Part shown: one piece after another, positions 1-7,550 of the stretch
Position numbering within the stretch: the first letter of the stretch is position 1
How the letters are laid out: the number at the start of each line of letters is the position of its first letter
Assembly (NCBI GenBank): GCA_018374355.1
Contig: JAHAFI010000037.1
Coordinates: forward strand, 1 to 27,789
Direction: 5' to 3'
Length of the DNA stretch: 27,789 nucleotides
Source: Clostridiales bacterium
GTDB lineage: Bacteria > Bacillota > Clostridia > Lachnospirales > Lachnospiraceae
Position numbers and translations under genes: made by a program
Notes under the pieces: generated by a model
The model's input: the letters and a program-made list of their open reading frames with translations, nothing else
The model's database searches: none
Told to the model about the DNA's origin: nothing

Positions 1-28
1 TAAACAAGCGATTTCCACTTCCCACCTC

Positions 29-53
29 AAGAATCCTGCATGGCAGGATTCTT
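29..53. repeat. Perfect 11-bp-arm palindrome, 3-bp loop
   Basis: The arm AAGAATCCTGC is followed by ATG and then by its exact reverse complement. Neither strand has a run of T immediately after it, so it is not a clean intrinsic terminator. It could be a protein-binding site or a fragment of a dispersed repeat. It lies between the second TetR-type promoter (177-194) and the window edge. Confidence 0.6.
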
Positions 54-70
54 ACCCTGTTTTCAATCAG

Positions 71-93
71 AATTGCGAACTTGTTTCGCAATT
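71..93. repeat. Perfect 9-bp-arm hairpin, 5-base loop
   Basis: AATTGCGAA and TTCGCAATT flank the loop CTTGT. The nearest T run on the plus strand begins about 10 bases later, so terminator function is doubtful. Together with the palindrome at 29-53 it makes the left edge unusually rich in dyad symmetry. Confidence 0.6.
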
Positions 94-176
94 ACCTAAT
101 AAATTTTTTACTATATATTAAAAGCAGATAGCTCTGAAATAGTTTTTCACATTTGTCGAGAGAAATCCCCTCCATC

Positions 177-194
177 TGAACACCGTTCATTTTA
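177..194 (-). promoter_or_regulatory. Second copy of the TetR promoter-operator core
   Basis: The palindrome TGAAC-ACC-GTTCA (177-189) matches 12 of 13 bases of the operator in front of the TetR gene. On the minus strand it directly follows a -10-like TAAAAT (189-194), the same arrangement as at 905-923. A -35 box is poor: TTGTGG lies only 15 bases away. The site is downstream of the regulator's stop codon, so it most likely drives a TetR-controlled minus-strand transcript that continues past the left edge. No convincing gene starts between here and position 1. Confidence 0.55.
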
Positions 195-218
195 CTGTCT
201 AAAAAAATTCCACAATTT

Positions 219-776
219 TTAGTACAGTATCCTCTGCGCAATAATTAGTGCAGAAGAAGGATCATAATCCTGCCGCACTAAAGCGGTCATCATTAATGAA
301 AAAAGAATATCTGCAAATTTCTCAGTTGTAAATTTATCATCAAAAGCATCTGAGCGAATATTCGTATCGTGTTTTAGAACTGAACATAAACCATTAAAAA
401 TATGTTCCCATGTTCGCTGCATCTGCTTCTTCCCATCCGCTTTTTCATCACTCATAAACCCCAAAGAGTGCAGCGTAAAAAAACCGGGAAACTGTTTCTG
501 TCCATATTCCATCCTCTTATAAATCCATGAAATACAGCTCATAACATTTTCAAATATCTCCTCGTCTTCGGAATGATAAAAAATTTCCTGCCAAACACTT
601 TCCACAACAGCACTAACCAACTCCGATTTTGAATTAAAATAATTATATATTGAACCAACAGAAACACCACAGTAAGCAGCCACAGCGCGAATATTAATCG
701 CTGCCCACCCTTTCTCTTTCATCAGTTCCCTGCTGGCATCTAATATTTCTTTTTTAGAAGTTACAATCCTATTCAC
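219..776 (-). CDS. TetR/AcrR-family transcriptional repressor
   Basis: This is a one-component repressor of about 185 residues, a normal length for the family. The N-terminal third has the TetR DNA-binding fold: the helix carrying KKEILDASRELMKEKG is followed by the recognition part IRAVAAYCGVSVGSIYNYFNSKSEL, which includes the typical VGSIYNYF signature. The C-terminal ligand-binding domain is divergent, so the inducer cannot be guessed. I chose a GTG start at 776 because AGAGGTGA sits just upstream at normal spacing; the longer frame to 803 has no comparable site. The leader from its promoter (918-946) is about 130 bases long. The TGAACNNNGTTCA palindrome over its own promoter suggests autorepression, and a second copy at 177-189 suggests another target to the left. 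Family assignment is firm; the regulated function is unknown. Confidence 0.9.
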   Translation of the reverse strand: MNRIVTSKKEILDASRELMKEKGWAAINIRAVAAYCGVSVGSIYNYFNSKSELVSAVVESVWQEIFYHSEDEEIFENVMSCISWIYKRMEYGQKQFPGFFTLHSLGFMSDEKADGKKQMQRTWEHIFNGLCSVLKHDTNIRSDAFDDKFTTEKFADILFSLMMTALVRQDYDPSSALIIAQRILY

Positions 777-904
777 ATCATCACCTCTACAAACAATTAT
801 CAATCAACTCCCACTTAATCCACACCTATTTCACAAAATTCACATCCATCTAAATTCTTACACATTCCCAAAAACAAAATTCAAAATAATCTCCCCCTTC
901 CAAC

Positions 905-946
905 ATGAACAACGTTCATTATAATTTCAATCCATCACATTGTCAA
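905..946 (-). promoter_or_regulatory. tetR promoter with overlapping palindromic operator
   Basis: On the minus strand there is TTGACA (941-946), a 17-base spacer and TATAAT (918-923), a consensus sigma-A promoter. The perfect inverted repeat ATGAAC-AAC-GTTCAT (905-919) overlaps the downstream edge of the -10 box, where a bound repressor would block RNA polymerase. This supports autoregulation by the TetR gene at 219-776. Confidence 0.8.
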
Positions 947-1060
947 CAAAATTCTTTCTTCCCAGCGTACCTATTCAGCCTTTCAAGCTTCATTCTTCCA
1001 AACGCAACAGACAACTGAATAATAACTTCCCGTCCGCCACCCTCCCAGCCGACCACCGCA

Positions 1061-1365
1061 GGTGGAATGGCGTCCCTCCCGCCGACACGGTCAGGACTTT
1101 GCATTTGGTCCGGCTCCGGCATACGGAGGGCTGTTAGAATCACTTAATGAAAAAACGGCGTACAGTTGTGGATAAATCCGGGTTCACAAAACCCGGATTT
1201 AAAGGGCACTGAGGTGAGAAATCTTTTCAAGATTTCTTGCCGAATTGCCCTGATTCCACGACTGTACGCCGTTTTTTCATTTAGAGATTCTTACTGCCCG
1301 AAGCTGCCGGAGCCGGACCAAATGCAAAGTCCGCCCCATACCGGCCACCACCCCGCCATCACACC
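1061..1365. repeat. Long nested inverted repeat, MITE-like element
   Basis: The core is a perfect 28-bp inverted repeat (1094-1121 with 1305-1332). Inside it is a second 27-bp pair (1146-1172 with 1255-1281), perfect except for one G-U-compatible position. The centre holds two more hairpins: AAATCCGGGTT with its complement (1174-1200) and AGAAATCTT with its complement (1217-1235). Weaker symmetry extends outward: 1061-1072 matches the complement of 1354-1365 at 10 of 12 positions with equal spacing to the core. The right arm therefore reaches the copZ stop codon. No credible protein is encoded, and short open frames here follow the symmetry. It resembles a non-autonomous mobile repeat or a large structured RNA; no target-site duplication was established. 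Confidence 0.7.
1146..1281. terminator. Bidirectional terminator formed by the inner arms of the repeat
   Basis: The GC-containing part of the stem, CGGCGTACAGT, is bordered outside by AAAAAA on the left and TTTTTT on the right, so each strand reads a long stem followed by six U. It would end copper-operon transcripts leaving copZ on the minus strand. The large loop contains two further hairpins. Confidence 0.5.
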
Positions 1366-1556
1366 TCAACAACATCGAACCCCAAATCATCCATCACTTC
1401 CTTAGCCGTCGCAACACATTTCTCACATCCATCCACCGTAACCGTCTTATCCGCCAGTGACACTGAAAAATCCACTCCTGCTGCTGTCAGCCCTTTCGTG
1501 ATTCTCTCCACACATTTCTCACAATGCATATCTTCCGCTTTCAAAACTGTTGCCAT
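1359..1556 (-). CDS. copZ: CopZ-like copper chaperone with one HMA domain
   Basis: This 65-residue protein is a single heavy-metal-associated domain, the usual size of CopZ. The Cu(I) site is MHCEKC (Cys12, Cys15) after the first strand, and the fold ends with the typical DLGFDVVEV strand. CopZ proteins bind cytosolic Cu(I) and pass it to the CopA ATPase or to CsoR. Unusually, a second CxxC (Cys44, Cys47) sits in an identical CEKCV pentapeptide, where most CopZ proteins have none. The ATG at 1556 is preceded by AAGGAG at good spacing. It is the last gene of the copA-csoR-copZ operon, 161 bases after csoR. That gap contains small stems (such as CCATCG/CGATGG near 1650) but no clear terminator or new promoter. 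Confidence 0.88.
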   Translation of the reverse strand: MATVLKAEDMHCEKCVERITKGLTAAGVDFSVSLADKTVTVDGCEKCVATAKEVMDDLGFDVVEV

Positions 1557-1717
1557 CTTTCATTTCTCCTTTTCTTCTCATTTATTTTTTCTTTTAGGGA
1601 AAATCCCCGCTGTCCAAGCCGGCGGGCTTCCCTTTTATGCCAACCCATCGCCTGTCCCGATGGTACTCAGCCAGTCTTCTTGCTTTTTGCTGTCCCTCAG
1701 CCCTTCGCAATTTTGTT

Positions 1718-2029
1718 TCATTTCATCAATTTCTGAATTGTCCCGCAAAGCTCGTCCACCGCTTCCTCATTCCCCGCCTGAATATCCTTCACCACGCAGG
1801 ACTTAATATGATTCGCCAGCAGATTCTTATTAAAGCTGTTCAGAGCGGACTGAATCGCAGAGACCTGTGTCAGGATGTCAACACAATACCTGTCATCCTC
1901 CACCATTCCCTTCACTCCCCGGATCTGACCTTCAATCCGGTTCAGCCGGTGAATCAGATCCTTGTATTCCTTTTCGTCCCGCACCTTATGCTTACATTCG
2001 CTGCAGCATTTTTCACAGGTTTCACTCAT
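1718..2029 (-). CDS. csoR: CsoR-family copper-sensing repressor
   Basis: This is an all-helical metal-sensing repressor of about 103 residues, typical for the family. The signature HRLNRIEGQIRGVKGMVED begins near residue 27. The Cu(I) ligands Cys49, His74 and Cys78 have the same 25- and 4-residue spacing as in known CsoR proteins, which separates it from RcnR/FrmR members. In CsoR, Cu(I) binding releases the operator and derepresses copper export. I chose the ATG at 2029 because AGAAGGAGG lies 8 bases upstream; the frame extends further but without a ribosome site. The N-terminus carries an extra cysteine cluster (Cys5, Cys8, Cys9, Cys12) that CsoR does not normally have. The gene lies 127 bases after copA, and a matching operator is at 4429-4447. 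Confidence 0.9.
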   Translation of the reverse strand: MSETCEKCCSECKHKVRDEKEYKDLIHRLNRIEGQIRGVKGMVEDDRYCVDILTQVSAIQSALNSFNKNLLANHIKSCVVKDIQAGNEEAVDELCGTIQKLMK

Positions 2030-2156
2030 CCCTGTATCCTCCTTCTGCAAAATCATGTTTCTCTCAGCATCCTGATCCCATTCCACAAGTGTTTCCCGTG
2101 TATCCCGGGATTCGCTTGTGTTTGCAATTCCCGGACAAATTTTCTATGCCGTTGCT

Positions 2157-4397
2157 CTACAGTTTCAGCCTTCTAAGTCTCAGCGCATTGCTCACCACAA
2201 ACACCGAACTAAACGACATCGCCAGCCCCGCAATCATCGGATTCAACAGCGGGCCGCCAAATGCATACAGCAGTCCTGCCGCCACCGGAATTCCACAGGT
2301 ATTAAATGCAAACGCCCAAAACAGATTTTCCTTAATATTCCGGATTGTTGCTCTGGACAATTTCACCGCACGGTACACATCTTCCAGATCGGACCGCATC
2401 AGCACCACATCACTGGACTCCATAGCGATATCACTTCCGCTTCCGATCGCCACTCCGATGTCCGCCTGCGCCAGAGCCGGAGCATCGTTGATACCGTCTC
2501 CCACCATCAGCACCGTCTTTCCTTCCTGCTGAAGCTTTTGTACCACAGCCGCCTTGTCCTGCGGAAGAACCTCTGCAATCACTTCATCGGCGTGAACCTG
2601 TTTTCCGATATATTCCGCCGTTCTCCGGTTATCACCTGTGAGCATGTAAACCTTCATTCCTGCTTTTTTCATCTTGTCGATTGCCTCCCGGCTGGTGGCC
2701 TTGATGGTATCCGCCACACTGATAATACCTTCCAGCTCGCCATCCATCACCACAAACATCGGTGTCTGGCCTTTTGCGGCAATCTCTTCCGCCTCTCTTG
2801 AAAGCTCTCCGTAGGAAAATTTGTGTTCCTCCATCAGTCTGGCATTTCCGATCCAGAATTCTCTTCCCTCCATATTTGCCCGGATTCCCTGTCCGGTAAT
2901 GCTGGTAAAGCTTTCACAAACCGGAAGTTCTTCCCCTGCTTCCCGGGCTGCTTCCACGATCGCCTTACCCAGCGGATGCTCCGAGGAAACCTCACATGCT
3001 CCCGCTGCCCGAAGCAGTTCTTTTTCTGAAAGCGTCCTGCTGATGACCTGAATCACTTTCGGTTTTCCTTCCGTCACTGTTCCGGTTTTGTCCAGAACTA
3101 CCGCCTGCGCCTTGTGGGTGGTTTCCAGCGCCTCACCGCTCTTGATCAAGATACCATGGCTGGCTCCCAGTCCGGTTCCCACCATAATAGCCGTCGGTGT
3201 TGCCAGTCCCAAGGCACACGGACAGGCAATTACCAGCACCGATACAAAGATCTTCAGCACAAATCCAATCGGATGTCCTGTTGCCGCCCAAATCACAGCC
3301 GCCAGAACAGCAATCACCAGCACAGCCGGTACAAAATATCCTGCCACCACATCCGCCATCTTGGAAATCGGCGCTTTCCTTCCCTGTGCATCCTCCATCA
3401 GTTTGATAATCTTCGCCAGAGTAGTATCACTTCCCGTATGGGTAACTTCCATCTCCAGCGCGCCGTTGTAGTTCATGCTTCCGCCGATAATTTCCGCTCC
3501 CGGCTCTTTTTCCACCGGAATACTCTCTCCAGTCAGCATGGACTCATCCACACTGCTGACCCCCTTCTTCACGATACCATCTAGGGGTATCTTGCTTCCG
3601 GGACGGACCAGAAGAATATCGCCTTTTCGAATTTCCTCCACCCGGACTTCCTCTTCCCGTCCGTTTACCAGACGAACCGCCGTATCCGGCGCCAGTTCCA
3701 TCAGTTTCCGGATTGCCTCCGAGGTCTTTCCCTTGCTCTTGCTCTCAAAATATTTTCCCAGCATGACCAGTGTCACAACCACCGCCGCCGATTCATAGTA
3801 CAGAGAATGCACCGCATGAGCATCCGAAGGAATCTTTACCGTCATCACCAGACTGTATAAAAATGCGCTTCCTGTACCGATTGCTACCAGAGAATCCATA
3901 TTCGGATGCCCGTGAAACAGGGTCTTCAGTCCAACGATATAAAATTTCCTTCCGAAAATCAAAACCACCAGTGTCAGAAAAAGCTGAGCCAGCGCATGGT
4001 TCATGGGATGGGTTTCCATGCTGAGCACATCCGGCAGAGGAAGCTTAAAGGGAAGCATATGTCCCATGGAAATATACAGAAGCGGCACCGCAAAAATGAT
4101 GCTTCCGATTACCCTGCGGCGAATCTTATGCAACGCTTCTTCCCGTTCCAGTTTCTCCTCTTTTTCCTGTTCTTTTTCTTTTTTCTGTTCCAGAGAAGCG
4201 CCAAACCCGGCTTTCTCCACCTTTCGGATAATATCTTCCGGCTTTAGAATCGTTTCGTCATAAGAAATCGTCATTTTATTGGTAGCCAGATTCACATTGC
4301 TCTCCGCCACGCCTTCCAGTTTTCGGGTCACACGCTCCACTGCTGCCGAACAGGATGCACAGGTCATACCTGTTATATCATAACATTCTTTTTTCAT
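2157..4397 (-). CDS. copA: P1B-type copper-exporting ATPase CopA
   Basis: This 746-residue membrane ATPase pumps Cu(I) out of the cytoplasm. It has one N-terminal HMA domain with GMTCASC (about residues 10-16), a helical membrane region, the actuator-domain TGES motif, and the transmembrane metal site CPC at 392-394. The phosphorylated Asp436 sits in DKTGT, followed by the SEHPLG motif of the nucleotide-binding domain and the GDGINDAP hinge. The C-terminal membrane helix carries MSFSS, the Cu(I)-type signature. One HMA domain is common in Clostridia, against two in Bacillus CopA. The ATG at 4397 follows AGAGGAG. It is the first gene of the operon, transcribed from the promoter at 4453-4482 under a CsoR-type operator. 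Copper is favoured over silver because of the csoR and copZ partners. Confidence 0.95.
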   Translation of the reverse strand: MKKECYDITGMTCASCSAAVERVTRKLEGVAESNVNLATNKMTISYDETILKPEDIIRKVEKAGFGASLEQKKEKEQEKEEKLEREEALHKIRRRVIGSIIFAVPLLYISMGHMLPFKLPLPDVLSMETHPMNHALAQLFLTLVVLIFGRKFYIVGLKTLFHGHPNMDSLVAIGTGSAFLYSLVMTVKIPSDAHAVHSLYYESAAVVVTLVMLGKYFESKSKGKTSEAIRKLMELAPDTAVRLVNGREEEVRVEEIRKGDILLVRPGSKIPLDGIVKKGVSSVDESMLTGESIPVEKEPGAEIIGGSMNYNGALEMEVTHTGSDTTLAKIIKLMEDAQGRKAPISKMADVVAGYFVPAVLVIAVLAAVIWAATGHPIGFVLKIFVSVLVIACPCALGLATPTAIMVGTGLGASHGILIKSGEALETTHKAQAVVLDKTGTVTEGKPKVIQVISRTLSEKELLRAAGACEVSSEHPLGKAIVEAAREAGEELPVCESFTSITGQGIRANMEGREFWIGNARLMEEHKFSYGELSREAEEIAAKGQTPMFVVMDGELEGIISVADTIKATSREAIDKMKKAGMKVYMLTGDNRRTAEYIGKQVHADEVIAEVLPQDKAAVVQKLQQEGKTVLMVGDGINDAPALAQADIGVAIGSGSDIAMESSDVVLMRSDLEDVYRAVKLSRATIRNIKENLFWAFAFNTCGIPVAAGLLYAFGGPLLNPMIAGLAMSFSSVFVVSNALRLRRLKL

Positions 4398-4428
4398 ACT
4401 AAAAAGGTCTCCTCTCTATATTTTTTCT

Positions 4429-4447
4429 TATACCCCCATGGGGTATA
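4429..4447. promoter_or_regulatory. CsoR-type operator
   Basis: TATACCCC-CAT-GGGGTATA is a perfect 8-bp-arm palindrome with G/C tracts flanked by A/T, the known form of CsoR operators. It begins six bases after the copA -10 box, over the expected transcription start, so a bound repressor would block initiation. The cognate repressor is the second gene of the operon, giving a feedback loop. Confidence 0.85.
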
Positions 4448-4452
4448 TTGAA

Positions 4453-4482
4453 ATTATAAACCGGAATACCTTTTTCTGTCAA
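4453..4482 (-). promoter_or_regulatory. copA-csoR-copZ promoter
   Basis: On the minus strand there is TTGACA (4477-4482), an 18-base spacer and TATAAT (4453-4458). Both hexamers match the sigma-A consensus. The predicted start near 4446 falls inside the CsoR palindrome. Confidence 0.82.
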
Positions 4483-4517
4483 GACCTTTATTTCATTTTT
4501 TCAATACACATAACAAA

Positions 4518-4546
4518 CGGCAGCCTCCATCCAAAAGAAGCTGCCG
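4518..4546 (-). terminator. Terminator after the penicillin-binding protein gene
   Basis: On the minus strand a 10-bp stem (CGGCAGCTTC with GAGGCTGCCG, one G-U pair) has a 9-base loop and is followed by TTTGTT. The U tract is short, so termination may be partial. It separates the PBP operon from the copper operon promoter. Confidence 0.55.
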
Positions 4547-4603
4547 CCCGTATTTCTCTCTTCACTTTTCACCTCTGAGCCACTCTGTAATCCGCCGGAG
4601 GCT

Positions 4604-6709
4604 TTATCTTGGAAGAAGATAATCCGTCATCACCTGATGAATCTTATCCACCACATATCCGCTTCCGCCCCGTCCTTTCACATCTTCCACCATGCTGACA
4701 AACAGAATCGGATTTTCTTCACCCACGGTATACACGTTAAACCAGCCCAGTTCTGTCCCTTCCGTGTCCTCCTTGGACATTTTCAGTTCCGCCGTTCCGG
4801 TCTTTCCTGCCAAAGTTACACCTTCGATTCTTCCGCCGTAACCCGTGCCGTTTTCATTTTCAATGATCTGCACCATCATATTTTCCACCTGAGAAGCCGC
4901 CTCCGGGGTAAATACCCCTTCTTTCCAGAAGGAAGGATTTTGACCATCCTCAAGGACAAGAAACGGTGCAATCATATTTCCTTTATTGTAAATAGCGGAG
5001 TACATGGATGCCATATGCAAGGGATTTACCAGCATCTGTCCCTGTCCGTAGCCGGAATCCGCCAACTGAATTTCCGAAGCAAAGCCCTCTTCGTTGCTGT
5101 AGCCGGACGGTGTCAGACCGAAATCAAAGGAAAGCTCCTCTTTAAATCCCAGCCCTTCCAATTGCTCTGCCAGCGTATCTCCTCCAATCTTCAGCGCCGC
5201 TTTTGCAAAGTAAATATTGTCGGAATAGATCAGGGCATTTTCCATCTGTGCTCCCTGATATTCGTGAAGAGTGGTCACATAATAGTCTCCCCAGCTTTCA
5301 TCCTTCTGCCAGCTCAGTCCTTCCTGTCCCAGATCCTCCTCGGCATCCAGTTTTCCCGTAGTCAGACCGATGGCTGCAATCAGCGGTTTCATAGAGGAGC
5401 CGGGACACCAAGCTGCCTTGAAACGGTTCTGCAAAGGCATGGTTTCGTCACTGTTTATTTCATCCCATTCTCCCTGCGTCATTCCCCGGACAAACGCATT
5501 GTCATCGTAAGCAGGCGTAGACAAAAGCGCCAGAACCTCCCCGGTTTTCGGATTGATTGCCGCCGTAGTGCTCTGATCCTTGGCAAATTGTTCATAAATC
5601 ATCTTCTGTAAATGGGCGTCTATGGTCAGCGTCAGGTCTTTCCCATCCACCCGTGTTTTTACCGCCAGAATCTCTTTTTCCTCTCCATCTTTATTCAAAA
5701 TGGAGATTTTCCAACCATTGGTGCCCCTGAGCTGTTCCTCGTAAAGCTTCTCCAGTCCGCTTTTTCCGATCCGGCTGGCGGTGCTGTAGCCCTCCCCTGC
5801 GTGCTCTTCCAGCTCTTCCGCCGTGATCGGCTGAACGTAGCCGATCAGATGGGCTGCCGCTTTCTTTAAGGGATACCCCCTGACCTCTGTATCGGAAATC
5901 ATAACTCCGGGAATTGTAAGGAGCTGATTCTGAAGATTTTGAAGCTGTACCATCTCCTCCGAAGGATTCTCCTTTTTCAGCTCCAGCTCATCCACCCTTT
6001 CTATGGTTTTGACCGGAACGAAGGTTTCCTCCGTCACCCAAGAAGCCTCCAGTTTTTTCTGAATGGTCTCCACAGACATTCCCAGAAGCTGAGCCAGCGT
6101 TTCCATATCCTGTGCGCTGTCCTCCTGCATCTTTCCCGGAACCAGCCCCACGGAAGAGGCGAGCTGCTCACCTGCCAAAAGCACGCCGTTTCTGTCGTAA
6201 ATATTTCCCCGCTGGGCCTCATCCCGGGTGATGTCCACCTTGTCGTCCTCACCCAGATTCGGAAAGATCATGGGATGGGACCAGTTCAGGGCATAGCTCT
6301 CTTCTTCCTCCACATAGACGGCTCTCCATGTACAGGTTATGGTTCCTGCCAGCGTCTCCATGGTCAGGGTATAAGGCACTTCCACCTTCTGCTCCCCTTG
6401 GATGTTTTCCTCATCCACCTCTAACCGGAATTGTCCTGCCTCGATTCCCTCGTAAATCTTCTGATTTCTCTGAATGAATTCTTCCTCGGAAATCGCCTCC
6501 CGGCTGGTCATGGAAAGCTGGCGGTACATTCCCTCGTAATCCTTCTGCTCAAGGCATTGGAAATAGGCTGTCAGAAGTTGAGCAGGAGGTGTTTTCTCCG
6601 GCTTCCTGCTCACCAGAAACCAAATGCCTGCCAGCAGGCAGATCACTGCCGCAATACCCCCTGCCAGTATTCCCAGAAGAATCTGTTTCTTTCTCTTTCC
6701 GCTCTTCAT
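4604..6709 (-). CDS. Class B penicillin-binding protein, MecA_N type
   Basis: This 701-residue cell-wall transpeptidase is anchored by one N-terminal helix (about residues 10-35). A MecA_N/NTF2-like domain follows (about 40-160), containing LNWSHPMIFP, then the PBP dimerisation domain beginning at RGNIYDRNG, and a C-terminal transpeptidase domain. The active-site motifs are intact: Ser438-SMK441, Ser496-D-Asn498 and Lys636-TGT. The domain order matches Bacillus PbpC (PBP3) and staphylococcal MecA. Homologues crosslink peptidoglycan, and some are low-affinity beta-lactam targets; resistance cannot be inferred from sequence here. I chose the ATG at 6709, preceded by GGAAGGAG with a 6-base gap, over an upstream in-frame GTG at 6745. 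It lies 52 bases after the sigma-like gene, probably in one operon with it and the cyclophilin. Confidence 0.92.
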   Translation of the reverse strand: MKSGKRKKQILLGILAGGIAAVICLLAGIWFLVSRKPEKTPPAQLLTAYFQCLEQKDYEGMYRQLSMTSREAISEEEFIQRNQKIYEGIEAGQFRLEVDEENIQGEQKVEVPYTLTMETLAGTITCTWRAVYVEEEESYALNWSHPMIFPNLGEDDKVDITRDEAQRGNIYDRNGVLLAGEQLASSVGLVPGKMQEDSAQDMETLAQLLGMSVETIQKKLEASWVTEETFVPVKTIERVDELELKKENPSEEMVQLQNLQNQLLTIPGVMISDTEVRGYPLKKAAAHLIGYVQPITAEELEEHAGEGYSTASRIGKSGLEKLYEEQLRGTNGWKISILNKDGEEKEILAVKTRVDGKDLTLTIDAHLQKMIYEQFAKDQSTTAAINPKTGEVLALLSTPAYDDNAFVRGMTQGEWDEINSDETMPLQNRFKAAWCPGSSMKPLIAAIGLTTGKLDAEEDLGQEGLSWQKDESWGDYYVTTLHEYQGAQMENALIYSDNIYFAKAALKIGGDTLAEQLEGLGFKEELSFDFGLTPSGYSNEEGFASEIQLADSGYGQGQMLVNPLHMASMYSAIYNKGNMIAPFLVLEDGQNPSFWKEGVFTPEAASQVENMMVQIIENENGTGYGGRIEGVTLAGKTGTAELKMSKEDTEGTELGWFNVYTVGEENPILFVSMVEDVKGRGGSGYVVDKIHQVMTDYLLPR

Positions 6710-6761
6710 ACGCCGCTCCTTCCTGACGTTCTTATAAGTCCTCACGTTCTCTTATATTTTC

Positions 6762-7550
6762 TTACGCTTCCTTCCCATCCTCGGCCCCTTCGCTGGTGAG
6801 GCTGAGCACCGCGCGGATCTCCTCTTCTTCCATATCCAGAAAAGCAGACAGCTCTTCCACGCTGAATTTGTTTTCCTCCTCATCGGAAAGCTCCTTGATG
6901 GCTGCTTCCAGCTTCCGCACCTTTTCTACCAGATACTCATCCTGCAGCTTCTGCTCCGTCTGCTCTCTTACCCAGCTTTCGATACCTGTCCTAAGCTGTT
7001 TTCTTACCCAGAAATCCGCCTGATTTTGTGGAATTTCTTCTCTTGACAGGGTGAGCAGCGCCATATTTCCTTCCTGAATCAAATCTTCCAGAAACAGGTT
7101 TTCCTTCCGCAATTCTCTGGCATACTGCATGATTTCCGGCAGATAAAGCTGGGACAGCCGTTCTAAAACCGCCGGATTTCCCTGTGACAGTTCCCTGAGA
7201 AGCTCCTCCCGCTCTCCTTCCCTCTCCTTCGGCAGGCTCTTTTGGTATGCTTCATATTCCTGCAGACACGCCTGATCCTCCGGTGACAGGGGAAGTTCTT
7301 TCTCCTGCTCATCCTTTCCGGTATCCCTGTCCCCGATCTCCTTTTCTATATCCAGCTTCTGCAAATCCACGCCCTCGATACGGATTCCCTGAATTCTCAG
7401 ATATTCATACAAACTCTGAAGCTGCTGGGTGGAAAGCTGGTTCATTCCGAAAACCTGAAGAATCTCTTCCTGTTTCAGATTCTTTCCTCCGGCTTCTGCC
7501 TTCTCCAGAATCTGTTTCAGTTTTTCCTGAAATTCCTTCATCTCCATCAT
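6762..7550 (-). CDS. Truncated sigma-70-like protein (regions 1.1, 2 and 3, no region 4)
   Basis: This acidic 262-residue protein aligns by eye with the primary sigma factor but stops early. Residues about 25-60 resemble region 1.1 (LKQEEI to EYLRIQGIRI). A charged linker follows, then region 2 at about 115-200, with an intact region 2.2 core-binding motif FLEDLIQEGN near 153-162. The part matching 2.3-2.4 is shortened and keeps DFWVRKQL in place of the usual TYATWWIRQA. Residues about 205-252 (FSVEELSAFLDMEEEEI) resemble region 3. Regions 3.2 and 4, which bind the -35 box, are absent. It may bind RNA polymerase core without normal promoter recognition, as a modulator or decoy; that is inference. 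The start ATG directly follows the cyclophilin stop codon, and its ribosome site AAAGGTGG lies inside that gene, so translation is coupled. Confidence 0.75.
   Translation of the reverse strand: MMEMKEFQEKLKQILEKAEAGGKNLKQEEILQVFGMNQLSTQQLQSLYEYLRIQGIRIEGVDLQKLDIEKEIGDRDTGKDEQEKELPLSPEDQACLQEYEAYQKSLPKEREGEREELLRELSQGNPAVLERLSQLYLPEIMQYARELRKENLFLEDLIQEGNMALLTLSREEIPQNQADFWVRKQLRTGIESWVREQTEQKLQDEYLVEKVRKLEAAIKELSDEEENKFSVEELSAFLDMEEEEIRAVLSLTSEGAEDGKEA

Noticed and set aside
92..190. A 32-codon minus-strand frame just after the TetR gene, starting MNGVQMEG
   Set aside because: It has no ribosome site, its start lies inside the second TetR operator and its stop inside a hairpin. It could also be a frame-shifted TetR tail, but the annotated protein already has a normal length. 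Not supported as a gene.
777..803. Longer N-terminus of the TetR gene
   Set aside because: The upstream start lacks a ribosome site, whereas the GTG at 776 has AGAGGTGA at good spacing.
940..1405. Short open frames on both strands across the inverted repeat
   Set aside because: They follow the symmetry of the repeat, resemble no known protein, and start without ribosome sites.
1557..1717. A terminator between csoR and copZ
   Set aside because: On the minus strand the GC-rich stem ending at GGGAAAATCCCC is followed by A-rich sequence, not U, so it cannot be an intrinsic terminator in the direction of transcription.
2030..2156. A terminator or separate promoter between copA and csoR
   Set aside because: Imperfect stems around CCGGGA/TCCCGG are present but no U run or good promoter boxes, so the genes are treated as one operon.
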